Under the pieces are notes generated by a model. That model was not told the DNA's origin. It ran no database searches and worked only from the letters and a program-made list of their open reading frames with translations. A stretch of 64,000 bases of DNA, taken from assembly GCF_013870525.1 (NCBI RefSeq), contig NZ_JACBXD010000008.1, forward strand, positions 62,001 to 126,000, read 5' to 3'. The stretch comes from Amycolatopsis pittospori (lineage in GTDB: Bacteria > Actinomycetota > Actinomycetes > Mycobacteriales > Pseudonocardiaceae). The stretch's first letter is position 1. Every line of letters begins with the position of its first letter. Positions 24,699 to 32,518 of the stretch are shown here, piece after piece. Both the position numbers and the translations under genes were made by a program.

Positions 24699-24777
24699 CA
24701 ACGAATTCTTTCGACGGATCCGGACCCTTACCCAGGGCCCGGTGGTGGAAGACGCCCAAAATCGCGTGGAGGACAGC

Positions 24778-25590
24778 GTGTCTCGTACAGCCACTGAACG
24801 GCATTATCTGATGGTCAGACCGACGTACTTCGACGTCGAGTATTCGATCAATCCGTGGATGGACCCGAAGAAGCCCACTTACACCGAACTGGCCGTCGCA
24901 CAGTGGGAGTGGCTGCACGATCTGTACACCGATCTGGGGCACCGCGTCGAAGTGCTCGAACCGGTGCCCGGCCTGCCCGACATGGTGTTCGCCGCCAACG
25001 GCGCCACCGTCGTCGACGGTCAGGTGCTCGTCGCACGGTTCCATCACATGCAGCGCGCCGGTGAATCCGAGGCGTACCTGGAGTGGTTCCGGGCGAACGG
25101 CTATCGCTATGTGCGGCAAGCGCAGTGGGTCAACGAGGGGGAGGGCGACTACCTCGTCGCCGGGCAGCGGATTCTCGCCGGGACCGGTTTCCGCACGAAC
25201 CCCGAGGCGCACAACGAATCCCGGGAGTTCTTCGGCCGCGCGGTGATCGGGCTGACCTTGATAGACCCGCGTTATTACCACCTGGACACCGCGCTCGCGG
25301 TACTCGACGACGACACGGTCATGTACTACCCGGAGGCGTTCTCGGAGGACAGCCGCCTGGTACTCAAGGAGATGTACCCCGACGCGATCTTGGCCTCGGA
25401 GCGCGACGCCGCCGTTTTCGGCCTCAACGCCGTGTCGGACGGAAAGCACGTCGTGCTTCCGCAGGCGGCCACCGGTCTGACCGCGCAATTGCGGGAACAC
25501 GGTTTCGAACCCATCGGTGCCGATTTGTCCGAATTGCTCAAGGCGGGTGGCAGCGTCAAATGCTGCACGCTGGAATTGCGTGCGGGTTAA
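24778..25590 (+). CDS. DDAH/arginine-dihydrolase (ArgZ)-like hydrolase
   Basis: A 270-residue guanidino-group-modifying enzyme. It shares EYSINPWMDPKKPTYTEL, GLPDMVFAANGATV, NEGEGDYLVAGQRI, DPRYYHLDTALAVL and GGSVKCCTLELR with actinobacterial dimethylargininases and with the N-terminal domain of ArgZ/AgrE. Cys262 should be the nucleophile. Family members turn arginine or methylarginine into citrulline, or arginine directly into ornithine. In this cluster it could supply ornithine to the N-hydroxylase or hydrolyse a guanidino intermediate. I chose GTG 24778, behind GTGGAGGAC, over the GTG at 24742. Confidence 0.88.
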   Translation: MSRTATERHYLMVRPTYFDVEYSINPWMDPKKPTYTELAVAQWEWLHDLYTDLGHRVEVLEPVPGLPDMVFAANGATVVDGQVLVARFHHMQRAGESEAYLEWFRANGYRYVRQAQWVNEGEGDYLVAGQRILAGTGFRTNPEAHNESREFFGRAVIGLTLIDPRYYHLDTALAVLDDDTVMYYPEAFSEDSRLVLKEMYPDAILASERDAAVFGLNAVSDGKHVVLPQAATGLTAQLREHGFEPIGADLSELLKAGGSVKCCTLELRAG

Positions 25591-25600
25591 GGAGATCTCG

Positions 25601-27022
25601 ATGGAGTCAGCGGTACAGGAGCGGAGCCGGCGAACCACAGTGCGCCGGATCCTCGTCGGGACGGTACTGATCGCGGTGCCGGCGGTGGTGGTCGTCGTCG
25701 TGCTCGGGCTGGGTTCGGCCTACGAGCCGGTCGCGGGCACGCCCGCGAAGGCGGCCGCGGGTGGCCCCGACACCTACGCGCGCCTTCTGGTCGCGCTGCC
25801 GGTGATCCTCGGCGCCTGTTACCTGGCGGGAGTGCTGGCCAGACGGCTCGGCCAGCCCGCCGTGATCGGTGAGATCGTCGCGGGCATCCTGCTGGGACCG
25901 TCCCTGTTCGGGCTGCTCTGGCCCGGCGGGTTCGGCTGGCTGTTCCCCACCGGCGTCGTCTCGGCGATCAACATCCTGTCGCAGCTGGGTTTGATCTTCT
26001 TCATGTATCTGGTCGGTTCCGAGATCGACGTCGACGCGGTGCGGCGGCGCGGGTTCACCGCGGTGACGGTCAGCCAGGTCAGCATCGCGCTGCCGATGGT
26101 CTCCGGCATCGTCCTCGCGCTCGGCATGTACCCGATCTTCGGCGGTGACGTCAGCTTCCTCGCCTTCGGGCTGTTCATCGCGGTCTCCATGAGCGTGACG
26201 GCCTTCCCGGTCCTGGCGAGGATCCTGACCGACCGGGGCATCTCGAAGACCCCGCTGGGCGCGCTCGCGCTCACCTGCGCGGCCGTCGACGACGTCGCCG
26301 CGTGGTGTCTCCTCGCCGTGGTGGTCGCGGTCAGCCAGGGCGGCACGCCGTCCGAGGTGTTCCTGACCATCGGGCTCACGATGGTGTTCGTCGTGGTGAT
26401 GATCTACGTGGTCCGGCCGCTGCTGCTCAAGTTGCTCGCCCGGGTACCCGAGCCCGCGGTGCTGGCGATCCTGCTCGGCGGGATCATGCTGTCCGCGCTG
26501 GCCACCAACGAGATCGGCATCCACGCGCTGTTCGGCGCCTTCCTGTTCGGCGTCATCGCGCCGCGGAAGGATCCGGTCGTCGCCCGTGCCGCCGGGAAAC
26601 TCGGCAGCGTGACTCTGACGCTCCTGCTCCCGCTCTTCTTCGCCTATACCGGACTGCACACCGAGTTCAGCCTGCTCGGCTCCGGTTCGATGTGGCTGTG
26701 GACCGTGGTGATCACGGCGGTGGCGGTGTTCGGCAAATGGGTCGGCAGCACCACGGCGGCACGGCTGACCGGCGTCGGCTGGCGCGAATCGATGTCACTC
26801 GGGGCGCTGATGAACTGCCGGGGCTTGACCGAACTGGTGGTGCTCAACGTCGGGCTCCAGTTGAAGGTGATCAGTCCGACGGTGTTCGCGATGCTCGTGA
26901 TCATGACGCTGGTCTCGACGATCGCCACCGCGCCCGCGCTCACCCTGATCGCCAAGTTCCGGAACAAGTCCGAAAAGGACTCGGAGAAGACCGTCGATCC
27001 AGCGGCGGCGGAAAGTAGATAG
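25601..27022 (+). CDS. CPA2-type cation/proton antiporter (KefB/NapA-like)
   Basis: A 473-residue membrane protein with about 13 hydrophobic segments. Key parts are LGQPAVIGEIVAGILLGPSL, LIFFMYLVGSEIDVDAV, and TCAAVDDVAAWCLLAVVV, whose Asp-Asp pair is the ion-binding motif of CPA2 antiporters. There is no RCK/TrkA regulatory domain. Start ATG 25601 has TAAGGAG just before it, using the previous stop codon. Such antiporters are found in several antibiotic clusters, where they are thought to give resistance or ion balance. Position within operon B supports that. Confidence 0.9.
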   Translation: MESAVQERSRRTTVRRILVGTVLIAVPAVVVVVVLGLGSAYEPVAGTPAKAAAGGPDTYARLLVALPVILGACYLAGVLARRLGQPAVIGEIVAGILLGPSLFGLLWPGGFGWLFPTGVVSAINILSQLGLIFFMYLVGSEIDVDAVRRRGFTAVTVSQVSIALPMVSGIVLALGMYPIFGGDVSFLAFGLFIAVSMSVTAFPVLARILTDRGISKTPLGALALTCAAVDDVAAWCLLAVVVAVSQGGTPSEVFLTIGLTMVFVVVMIYVVRPLLLKLLARVPEPAVLAILLGGIMLSALATNEIGIHALFGAFLFGVIAPRKDPVVARAAGKLGSVTLTLLLPLFFAYTGLHTEFSLLGSGSMWLWTVVITAVAVFGKWVGSTTAARLTGVGWRESMSLGALMNCRGLTELVVLNVGLQLKVISPTVFAMLVIMTLVSTIATAPALTLIAKFRNKSEKDSEKTVDPAAAESR

Positions 27023-27028
27023 GACGCC

Positions 27029-28042
27029 ATGACCAGCAAGCAGGAAACCCTTGTCAGCACGTTCGCCGAGGTCGTCCTCGCCGACGAGGTCCGGGAGACC
27101 ATCGGAAGCGAACTGCGGACCTTCCCGAACCCCGTCGACGACATCGACCGCTCGCTGGCGATGCTCCGGGTGGCCTTCTCACGGCTGCCCATCGACCAGC
27201 TGCAGACGATCCTGGACTTCGGCAGGCACGTCGACACGCCCGGCGTCGCACTCGTGCGCAACCTGCCGGTGGACCCGGAACTGCCGGAGACCCCGATCGA
27301 CGGCGAGCCCAGCAAGGACAAGAAGACCTTCGTCGCCGAGACCGTCCTTTTGGGACTGAGCCAGCTGCTCGGCGAGCCGGTCGGTTTCACCACCGAGAAG
27401 AGCGGGCGTCTCGTACACGACGTCGTCCCGGTGTCGGCTGGGGCGCGAAGCCAGACCAATCAGAGCTCGCATGTGTTCCTGAACTTCCACAACGACATCG
27501 TGCACGACGAGGTCGGCCGGTACGACGTGTCCAATCCGGACTTCCTGGTGCTGAACTGCGTTCGCCAGGACGGGAACAAGGAAGCCGTCACCTATTACGC
27601 CGACGGCCGGGACATCTCGGCGGCCCTGAGCCCCGAGGTCCTAGAGACCCTGCGCCGTCCGCTGTTCCGGCTCAACGCGCCCGGCAGCTACGTGCGCGAT
27701 GTCGCGAAGGGCGCCGACGTACTGTCGGACCTGGTGCCGGTCATCTCCGGGCCGGCGGACTCGCCCGAGGTGGCCGTCTCGGCCAACGGCGTGGTGGGGG
27801 AGACCGTCGAGGCCGAGCAGGCGCTGGAGGAACTGCAGCGGATCTGCCGCGAGGTCGCGCACCAGGTCAAACTGGAGCCGGGCACCGCGCTGCTGATCAA
27901 CAACCGCAAGGGCCTGCACGCGCGTTCGCAGTTCTTCGCGCGGCACAACGGGCGGGACCGGTGGCTGCAACGCACCTACATCCGGCGCAGCCTGTGGACG
28001 ATCCGGTACCGGGGCACGGCCGAAGACCGGCGGGTGCACTGA
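27029..28042 (+). CDS. Fe(II)/2-oxoglutarate oxygenase, clavaminate-synthase/VioC-like
   Basis: A 337-residue oxygenase of the TauD/clavaminate synthase superfamily. The iron triad is visible as His154-Asn-Asp156 (FHND) and His297 (KGLHARSQF), and an Arg near residue 316 (TYIRRSLW) can bind 2-oxoglutarate. The spacing matches arginine or asparagine beta-hydroxylases such as VioC. It probably hydroxylates or desaturates an amino acid and may make the hydroxyl that the carbamoyltransferase uses. Start ATG 27029, six bases after the antiporter. It is the last gene of operon B and is followed by a family A palindrome. Confidence 0.9.
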   Translation: MTSKQETLVSTFAEVVLADEVRETIGSELRTFPNPVDDIDRSLAMLRVAFSRLPIDQLQTILDFGRHVDTPGVALVRNLPVDPELPETPIDGEPSKDKKTFVAETVLLGLSQLLGEPVGFTTEKSGRLVHDVVPVSAGARSQTNQSSHVFLNFHNDIVHDEVGRYDVSNPDFLVLNCVRQDGNKEAVTYYADGRDISAALSPEVLETLRRPLFRLNAPGSYVRDVAKGADVLSDLVPVISGPADSPEVAVSANGVVGETVEAEQALEELQRICREVAHQVKLEPGTALLINNRKGLHARSQFFARHNGRDRWLQRTYIRRSLWTIRYRGTAEDRRVH

Positions 28043-28114
28043 GAAGGGGTAAGGCAGACGTGTCGTGGCCGGTGCCGGTCGTCGGGTCCGGCGCCGTGGC
28101 GGGTGTTGCGACGA

Positions 28115-28170
28115 GTGTTGCGAAAGCCACTTTCGCAACCTTCAACGTTGCGAAAGTGGCTTCGCAACAC
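28115..28170. terminator. Nested palindrome, family A, copy 2 (end of operon B)
   Basis: Left arm 28115-28139 and right arm 28147-28170 around the loop CTTCAAC. The right arm has lost one T relative to the copies at 2510 and 34031. Placed 72 bp after the last operon B gene, it probably ends the transcript. Confidence 0.7.
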
Positions 28171-28220
28171 TCCCGCGGGACGTGACTCGCGTGTCGGGCC
28201 CCCACTCGAGGTGTACGGCT

Positions 28221-28418
28221 CCGATCACCTACGCCGGTGGTGCGCGCATCTATGCCATTTCACTGGGTTTGGGCTGCGAAGACGACTATTCGACGTACAC
28301 GGTCAGCCACCTCGAACGTGACGCCGAAGGCCTCACCGCCCTCGACGTGACGTTCGAACAGCTTTGCGGTGACCCCACCGCACCCGCGCTGCGTGGCGAG
28401 GTCCACTACCGGCGCTGA
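28221..28418 (+). pseudogene. C-terminal remnant of a secreted-type hypothetical protein
   Basis: About 65 codons read PITYAGGARIYAISLGLGCE and end VTFEQLCGDPTAPALRGEVH plus a few residues before TGA. The FEQ-C-G...ALRGE ending is typical of the C-terminus of actinobacterial hypothetical proteins that carry an uncharacterised beta domain. The frame upstream runs through the palindrome at 28115 and has no credible start or signal peptide, so this looks like the surviving 3' end of a broken gene. The break may have come with the palindrome. Confidence 0.45.
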
Positions 28419-28431
28419 GACCGGCGCCGCG

Positions 28432-28458
28432 GTTTCGCCGGGTGGCCGGACCGGGTAG
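28432..28458 (+). promoter_or_regulatory. SigB-like promoter of the FUSC gene
   Basis: GTTT at 28432-28435 and GGGTAG at 28453-28458 with a 17-bp spacer, matching the actinobacterial SigB-type consensus GTTT-N14-17-GGGTAT. Confidence 0.55.
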
Positions 28459-28479
28459 CCGGGGCACGAGGAGGTGCCC

Positions 28480-29532
28480 ATGACTACAACGGGCCGGACA
28501 TCGGCGTACGCCTGGTTTCGCCGGGCGATGCGGCTCCCGGGTGAGGAACGACGGAGTCTCGTCCAGACCGCGAAGGCCGCGGCGGCCGCCGTGATCGCGT
28601 GGATCGTCGCGACGTCGGTCCTGCACCTGCCGCAGCCGTTCCTGGCTCCGTACGCGGCCGTGTTCCTGGTGCAGGCCACCGTCTACCGGTCTTTGCGTGG
28701 CTGGGCACAGCAGGTCGGCGCGGTCGGGGCCGGCGTACTCCTCGCGGCGTGCGCCGGTCACTTCATCCCATCGGTGACGGTGGCGCTCGGAGTGGTCATC
28801 TTCGCCGGACTCCTGATCGGTTCGTGGCAGGGCTTCGGTGATTCGGGCATCTGGGTCGGGATCACCGGCATGCTGCTGATCTCCTACGGCAACGCGACCG
28901 AACCCGTCCTGCTCGCCGACAGGCTGCTGGAAACCGCGCTGGGCGCGGCGATCGGCGCGGTGCTCAACGCGGTCGTCCTGCCGCCACTGCACGGTGAACG
29001 CCTGTGGTCCGCGACGTCCCGGCTCGCGTCGGCCATCGAGGACGTCCTGAAGGAGACCGCCGCATTGGTCCGCGGCGGAGAGCCGCCCGAAGCGGCGGAT
29101 CATCTGGACCGGCGTATGCGCGACGTCCGGAGCCTGGCGGCCGAAGCCGAGGACGCGATCGGCTGGCAGCGGGAGGGCCGGTACCTGAATCTGCGTCGAC
29201 GGCGTGAGGTGCGGGAGGAGCCGCTGGCGAACCTCGTTTCCCTGTGGCCGCCGCTCGCCCAGCTGATCGACGCGGTCAGCGAGGCGGCCCGGAGCGAGCA
29301 GCCGTTCCGGCATCCCGGGGAATACGCGCGCGGGGTGGTCGGCGACCTGCTCGAGACGCTCGCGGAGGTGGCTCGTTCGGGTGATCCGGACAAGCTGGAG
29401 CGCTGCCGGACGCTGGTCGAAGAGATCGACCAGCTGCTCGTCACGCCCACGGACGAAGTGACGACGTCGATCGGGCTCGGCGCGATGGCGCTGCCCGCCC
29501 GCCGTCTCGTCCAGCGCCTCGACGCCGGTTAA
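28480..29532 (+). CDS. FUSC/aromatic-acid-exporter-like membrane protein
   Basis: A 350-residue protein. About six membrane segments fill residues 25-175 (for example AAVIAWIVATSVLHLPQPFL and ALGVVIFAGLLIGSWQGFG), and a cytoplasmic helical domain follows, rich in Glu, Arg and Leu with coiled-coil character. This half-size layout matches the FUSC / ArAE family of exporter-like proteins, whose substrates are mostly unknown. Start ATG 28480 has AGGAGG at 28469-28474. It has its own SigB-like promoter, as do its neighbours. Confidence 0.82.
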   Translation: MTTTGRTSAYAWFRRAMRLPGEERRSLVQTAKAAAAAVIAWIVATSVLHLPQPFLAPYAAVFLVQATVYRSLRGWAQQVGAVGAGVLLAACAGHFIPSVTVALGVVIFAGLLIGSWQGFGDSGIWVGITGMLLISYGNATEPVLLADRLLETALGAAIGAVLNAVVLPPLHGERLWSATSRLASAIEDVLKETAALVRGGEPPEAADHLDRRMRDVRSLAAEAEDAIGWQREGRYLNLRRRREVREEPLANLVSLWPPLAQLIDAVSEAARSEQPFRHPGEYARGVVGDLLETLAEVARSGDPDKLERCRTLVEEIDQLLVTPTDEVTTSIGLGAMALPARRLVQRLDAG

Positions 29533-29552
29533 GCCGGAACCACAGCGGGTAG
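29528..29552 (+). promoter_or_regulatory. SigB-like promoter upstream of the 95-residue gene
   Basis: GTTA (29528-29531), 15-bp spacer, GGGTAG (29547-29552). It overlaps the end of the FUSC gene and lies 44 bp before the start codon. Confidence 0.45.
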
Positions 29553-29595
29553 CCCTACCCATGACGAAGGGAATACGGGCCACAAGGGCGAGACC

Positions 29596-29883
29596 GTGAA
29601 CGAGAAGGAACTGCTGCGGCCCGAGTTCACCGTCCCGATCGGGCTTTCCGGTCGCTTCGGCGAGATGGCCGGGCTGGTCTGTTCGATGGCGGAGGATCTC
29701 GGCAAGGCGTTCGAGGGACCGACGACCGAGGTGTTCCAGTCCCTGGCCCGATCCGACCAGCGCGTCGACGCGCTCTACGAGGAACTGATGGAACTGGTCA
29801 CCGGGCAGGACTGGATCGACGGCGTCGCGCCCGCCGGCGAACTGCCCGAGTCGGCCGTGCGGGACGCTTCCGCCCGGTCGTGA
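29596..29883 (+). CDS. Small uncharacterised acidic protein
   Basis: A 95-residue, mostly helical and acidic protein (MNEKELLRPEFTVPIGLSGR...). It has no membrane segment or known motif. Start GTG 29596 with AAGGGCGAG upstream. The SigB-like promoter at 29528 and terminator palindrome overlapping its stop codon make it a complete one-gene unit. It may be a stress-induced small protein; family not recognised. Confidence 0.6.
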   Translation: MNEKELLRPEFTVPIGLSGRFGEMAGLVCSMAEDLGKAFEGPTTEVFQSLARSDQRVDALYEELMELVTGQDWIDGVAPAGELPESAVRDASARS

Positions 29884-29921
29884 GTGTTTTGGGTCGTTAG
29901 AACGACCCAAAACACTCACGA
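29878..29921. terminator. 21-bp-arm palindrome overlapping the stop codon
   Basis: Arms 29878-29898 and 29901-29921 with a 2-bp centre. The stop codon TGA (29881-29883) is part of the left arm. The outer word TCGTGAGTG is shared with the palindromes at 174 and 17650, while the inner part (TTTTGGGTCGTT) differs. Confidence 0.75.
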
Positions 29922-29960
29922 GTCCCCGGACAGCCGGCTCTCCCGCAACAGGTTCGCGAG

Positions 29961-29985
29961 GTGTGAACCCGGCCAGGCGGGGTAA
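29961..29985 (+). promoter_or_regulatory. SigB-like promoter, leaderless start at 29995
   Basis: GTGT (29961-29964), 15-bp spacer, GGGTAA (29980-29985). The ATG at 29995 begins 9 nt after the -10 box, so the message should be leaderless. The -35 is weaker than in neighbours. Confidence 0.45.
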
Positions 29986-29994
29986 GCGTCGGGT

Positions 29995-30855
29995 ATGCGA
30001 GCTTTGGTGATCGGATGGGCGAGTTTCCGTGACGGTGGCGCTTCCGCGGGGGACGTTCTCGGTATGCGCAGGGTCGGCGTGGCCCTTTCCGCCGCGGGAA
30101 TGCCTCACGACCTAGCGTGGAGCCCCGCCTGCCGACGGGAAGGCCTGGCTTACGAGGAGGCGGATCCGGCGCGCTACAGCCATGTCGTGTTCGCCGGTGG
30201 CCCTGTCCACGGGTGGCAGATCCGCGAGGTGCACCGGCGGTTCGCGCACTGTTCGCGGATCGCCGTCGGCGTCTCGGTGGACGACCCGGACGACGAGACG
30301 GTCGCCGGCTTCGAGGAGGTGCTGGCCGGGGCGCACCCCGGGATCGCCACCCCGGACCTGGCGGTCGGCGCCCCGACCGACGAGGTCCTGGTGGTGGGGG
30401 TGATCCTCGGGCCGGAGCCCGGCCCCGTGCGGGCCTCGGTGACGAAATGGCTCGCCGGACTCGACTGCGGCCGGGTCCCGCTCGACCCGCGTCTGGCGGC
30501 TTCCGACTGGGAACACTGTGCGACACCTGATCAATTCACCTCGATCCTGTCCCATTTGGACGTCGCGGTCACCACCCGCCCGGACGGGCTGGTGCTGGGA
30601 CTCCGCGCGGGGATCCCGGTGCTGGCCGTCGACCCGGTCGACGGCGGTGGCGCGGTGACCGCGCAGGCCGACGCGCTGGGCTGGCCCGCGCTCGTGCCCG
30701 CGGACGAGGCGAGAGAGCCGGAGATCCTCGATTCCTGGTGGCGCTGGTGTTCGTCGGTTCAGGGCCGGGCGGTGGCGGCGTTGCGGGCGCTGCCGGTGGA
30801 CGACGGCACGATGCGGGACATGCTCAAGGCGCTCAAGGCCGGATCGGCCGGGTAG
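29995..30855 (+). CDS. Polysaccharide-pyruvyl-transferase-like protein
   Basis: A 286-residue soluble protein. It opens ALVIGWASFRDGGASAGDVL and has VVFAGGPVHGWQIREVHRRF, a GGP motif typical of the polysaccharide pyruvyl transferase/WcaK fold, and later VTTRPDGLVLGLRAGIPVLA, which resembles the nucleotide-sugar-binding part of GT-B folds. The resemblance is moderate, so the activity is uncertain. ATG 29995 has no ribosome-binding site and lies 9 nt after a GGGTAA box, which suggests a leaderless stress-induced message. No linked polysaccharide genes are seen. Confidence 0.6.
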   Translation: MRALVIGWASFRDGGASAGDVLGMRRVGVALSAAGMPHDLAWSPACRREGLAYEEADPARYSHVVFAGGPVHGWQIREVHRRFAHCSRIAVGVSVDDPDDETVAGFEEVLAGAHPGIATPDLAVGAPTDEVLVVGVILGPEPGPVRASVTKWLAGLDCGRVPLDPRLAASDWEHCATPDQFTSILSHLDVAVTTRPDGLVLGLRAGIPVLAVDPVDGGGAVTAQADALGWPALVPADEAREPEILDSWWRWCSSVQGRAVAALRALPVDDGTMRDMLKALKAGSAG

Positions 30856-31001
30856 CCGGAGGTTTATCGCCGCCAAAGCGGGTAACCCGCCGGATAGCGG
30901 CCGGCGTAGCGAGGTTGTGCGTCCACCGGCCGCGAGGTGACCCGGCGCGGGCAGCCCCGGCGAAGCAGGGACGTCGGCGCGCCGGTCACCGAGACCAAGC
31001 G

Positions 31002-32075
31002 CTAGAAGGCGAACTGCTCCACGACGTCGCCCGGCAGCCCGCATCGCGCGAACAGTACGCGCTGGCGGTCCGCGCCGCCGCCGTCGGCGATCAGCCGGGC
31101 ACAGCCGTCACGGACGAAGTCCAGGTCCCCGGTCATCTCCAGCGCGGCCGCGGCGAAGTCCACGACGTCGCTGATCACCTTCGCCGTGGGGGCGAGGTCA
31201 CCGGTCCGCGGATGCGGGCACTGGCCGGAAAGTCCTTCTCGCGACGCGCGCCAGAGGTGAGCGCGGAGGATTTCGTTGGAGAGCCCGGGCGCCGGCTCGG
31301 TGCTGTCGAGGATCGTGGTGACCAGGCCCCGGATCAGGACGCCGAGCAGCGTCGCTTCCTCCGGGGTCGCCGCCACGTCGGAGAACCGGAACTCCACGGT
31401 CGGTTGCGCCTCGGAAAGCCTTACGTCCCAATAAACCATCTTGCGGTCGAGGATCGCGCCCGCGCGCAGCCAGGCGTCGACGATGCTCTCGTAGTGGTCC
31501 AGCGAGGTGAACTCCGGCGGCGGCCCGGCGGACGGCCATCGGGTCCACTGCTGGTAGCGCCAACTGGAGTAGCCGGTGTCGAAACCGTCGGAGATCGCGG
31601 AATTCGCGGTGAGCGTGAGCAGCGCGGGGAGCCAGGGGCGGAAATGCGAGATCAACCGGACCCCCGTCTCACGATCGGGGATCGCGACGTGGACGTGGCA
31701 ACCGCAAGTATGCGAAGTCCTCGCGGTGGCACCGAAATGTTCGGCCATCCGCTCGTAGCGGGGATTCGGCGTGATGTGCGGCAGGTCGCTCTCGGCCATC
31801 GGCGGGCTCCCGCAGGGCAGCAGACGGCAGCCACGCTGTGCCGCGGCTTCGGCGAGTTCGCCCCGCAGGCCCCGCAACTGACGCAACGCTTCTTCGTGCG
31901 TGCGGCAAATGTCCGTCGCGGTTTCGACCTGCGATCGGGTCAGTTCGCGCTGGAGTTCGCCTCGGGGCTCCTCGGCGGAGTCGATGACGAGGTCGCCACT
32001 CTGGGAAAGCTGTCCTCGGGGGTCGACAACGAAGAACTCCTCTTCGATACCGAACGTGAGGTCGTCTCCGGTCAC
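31002..32075 (-). CDS. GCS2-type carboxylate-amine ligase (YbdK/EgtA-like)
   Basis: A 357-residue enzyme of the glutamate-cysteine ligase family 2. It starts LTFGIEEEFFVVDP with the metal-binding Glu cluster and continues with RSQVETATDICRTHEEAL and TSHTCGCHVHVAIPDRETG, both signatures of the YbdK group. Members ligate glutamate to an amine or act on related substrates; many are uncharacterised. The open frame extends to a TTG at 32108, but that codon sits in the -35 box of a - strand promoter, so I start at GTG 32075, 10 nt after the -10 box. This would be leaderless translation. Confidence 0.85.
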   Translation of the reverse strand: MTGDDLTFGIEEEFFVVDPRGQLSQSGDLVIDSAEEPRGELQRELTRSQVETATDICRTHEEALRQLRGLRGELAEAAAQRGCRLLPCGSPPMAESDLPHITPNPRYERMAEHFGATARTSHTCGCHVHVAIPDRETGVRLISHFRPWLPALLTLTANSAISDGFDTGYSSWRYQQWTRWPSAGPPPEFTSLDHYESIVDAWLRAGAILDRKMVYWDVRLSEAQPTVEFRFSDVAATPEEATLLGVLIRGLVTTILDSTEPAPGLSNEILRAHLWRASREGLSGQCPHPRTGDLAPTAKVISDVVDFAAAALEMTGDLDFVRDGCARLIADGGGADRQRVLFARCGLPGDVVEQFAF

Positions 32076-32085
32076 GAAGCGGGGA

Positions 32086-32110
32086 TTACCCCGGCTTCGA
32101 AACGGCAAAC
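32086..32110 (-). promoter_or_regulatory. SigB-like promoter of the GCS2 gene (leaderless)
   Basis: On the - strand GTTT (32110-32107), 15-bp spacer, GGGTAA (32091-32086). The GTG start at 32075 follows after 10 nt. Confidence 0.6.
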
Positions 32111-32112
32111 CT

Positions 32113-32138
32113 GTTTTCCCGATGCCCCCGCTGGGTAT
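32113..32138 (+). promoter_or_regulatory. SigB-like promoter of the 122-residue gene (leaderless)
   Basis: GTTT (32113-32116), 16-bp spacer, GGGTAT (32133-32138): a full consensus match. ATG 32147 follows after 8 nt. It lies back to back with the GCS2 promoter. Confidence 0.65.
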
Positions 32139-32146
32139 TAGCGGTC

Positions 32147-32515
32147 ATGGACCTCGTTTCGGCGGAGCCGCCGTACCTGCTGGCCGCACAGGCCTCTTCC
32201 GTGGTGCGTCACCTGTACCGGCGAGTGCGCGACGGCGAGCCGGACTCGGCAGCCGACCTCGGCCGGACGCTCGGGGCGTTGCGTCAATTGGCCGACGACC
32301 TCGCCCACGTCCTTCCCGGACTCCAGCAGCAGCTCGAAGAGAGCCTGCTGGACGGCGACCTCCCGGCCACCGGCCCGGCGGCCGAAGCCTGGGACGCCGT
32401 GTCCGAGGTCGGGCAGAACCTCGCCAAGGCGCGGGCCGCCGGCCTCCTCATGGCGCAGGAACTGCGGGCGTCGCAAAAGGTTCTCGGCGGACTGGCCGCC
32501 CCGCTGGACGGGTGA
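32147..32515 (+). CDS. Small helical uncharacterised protein
   Basis: A 122-residue, almost fully helical protein (LLAAQASSVVRHLYRRVRDG..., LRQLADDLAHVLPGLQQQLE...). No membrane segment and no motif I can name. It is divergent from the GCS2 gene and has a perfect SigB-type promoter 8 nt before its ATG, with no ribosome-binding site, so it is probably a leaderless stress gene. It is convergent with the universal stress protein gene, ending 4 bp before it. Confidence 0.65.
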   Translation: MDLVSAEPPYLLAAQASSVVRHLYRRVRDGEPDSAADLGRTLGALRQLADDLAHVLPGLQQQLEESLLDGDLPATGPAAEAWDAVSEVGQNLAKARAAGLLMAQELRASQKVLGGLAAPLDG

Positions 32516-32518
32516 CCC

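Noticed and set aside
4131..28042. Siderophore cluster, from the N-hydroxylase and EntS-like exporter
   Set aside because: No IucA/IucC-type NIS synthetase, NRPS or acyltransferase for hydroxamate formation is present. The cupin/MetRS pair points to N-N bond formation instead.
32076..32108. TTG start of the GCS2 gene at 32108
   Set aside because: It falls inside the -35 box of the best promoter. The GTG at 32075 lies 10 nt after the -10 box.
30738..32141. 467-codon + strand frame opposite the GCS2 gene
   Set aside because: Arg/Gly/Pro-rich shadow sequence. The opposite strand has family signatures and a promoter.
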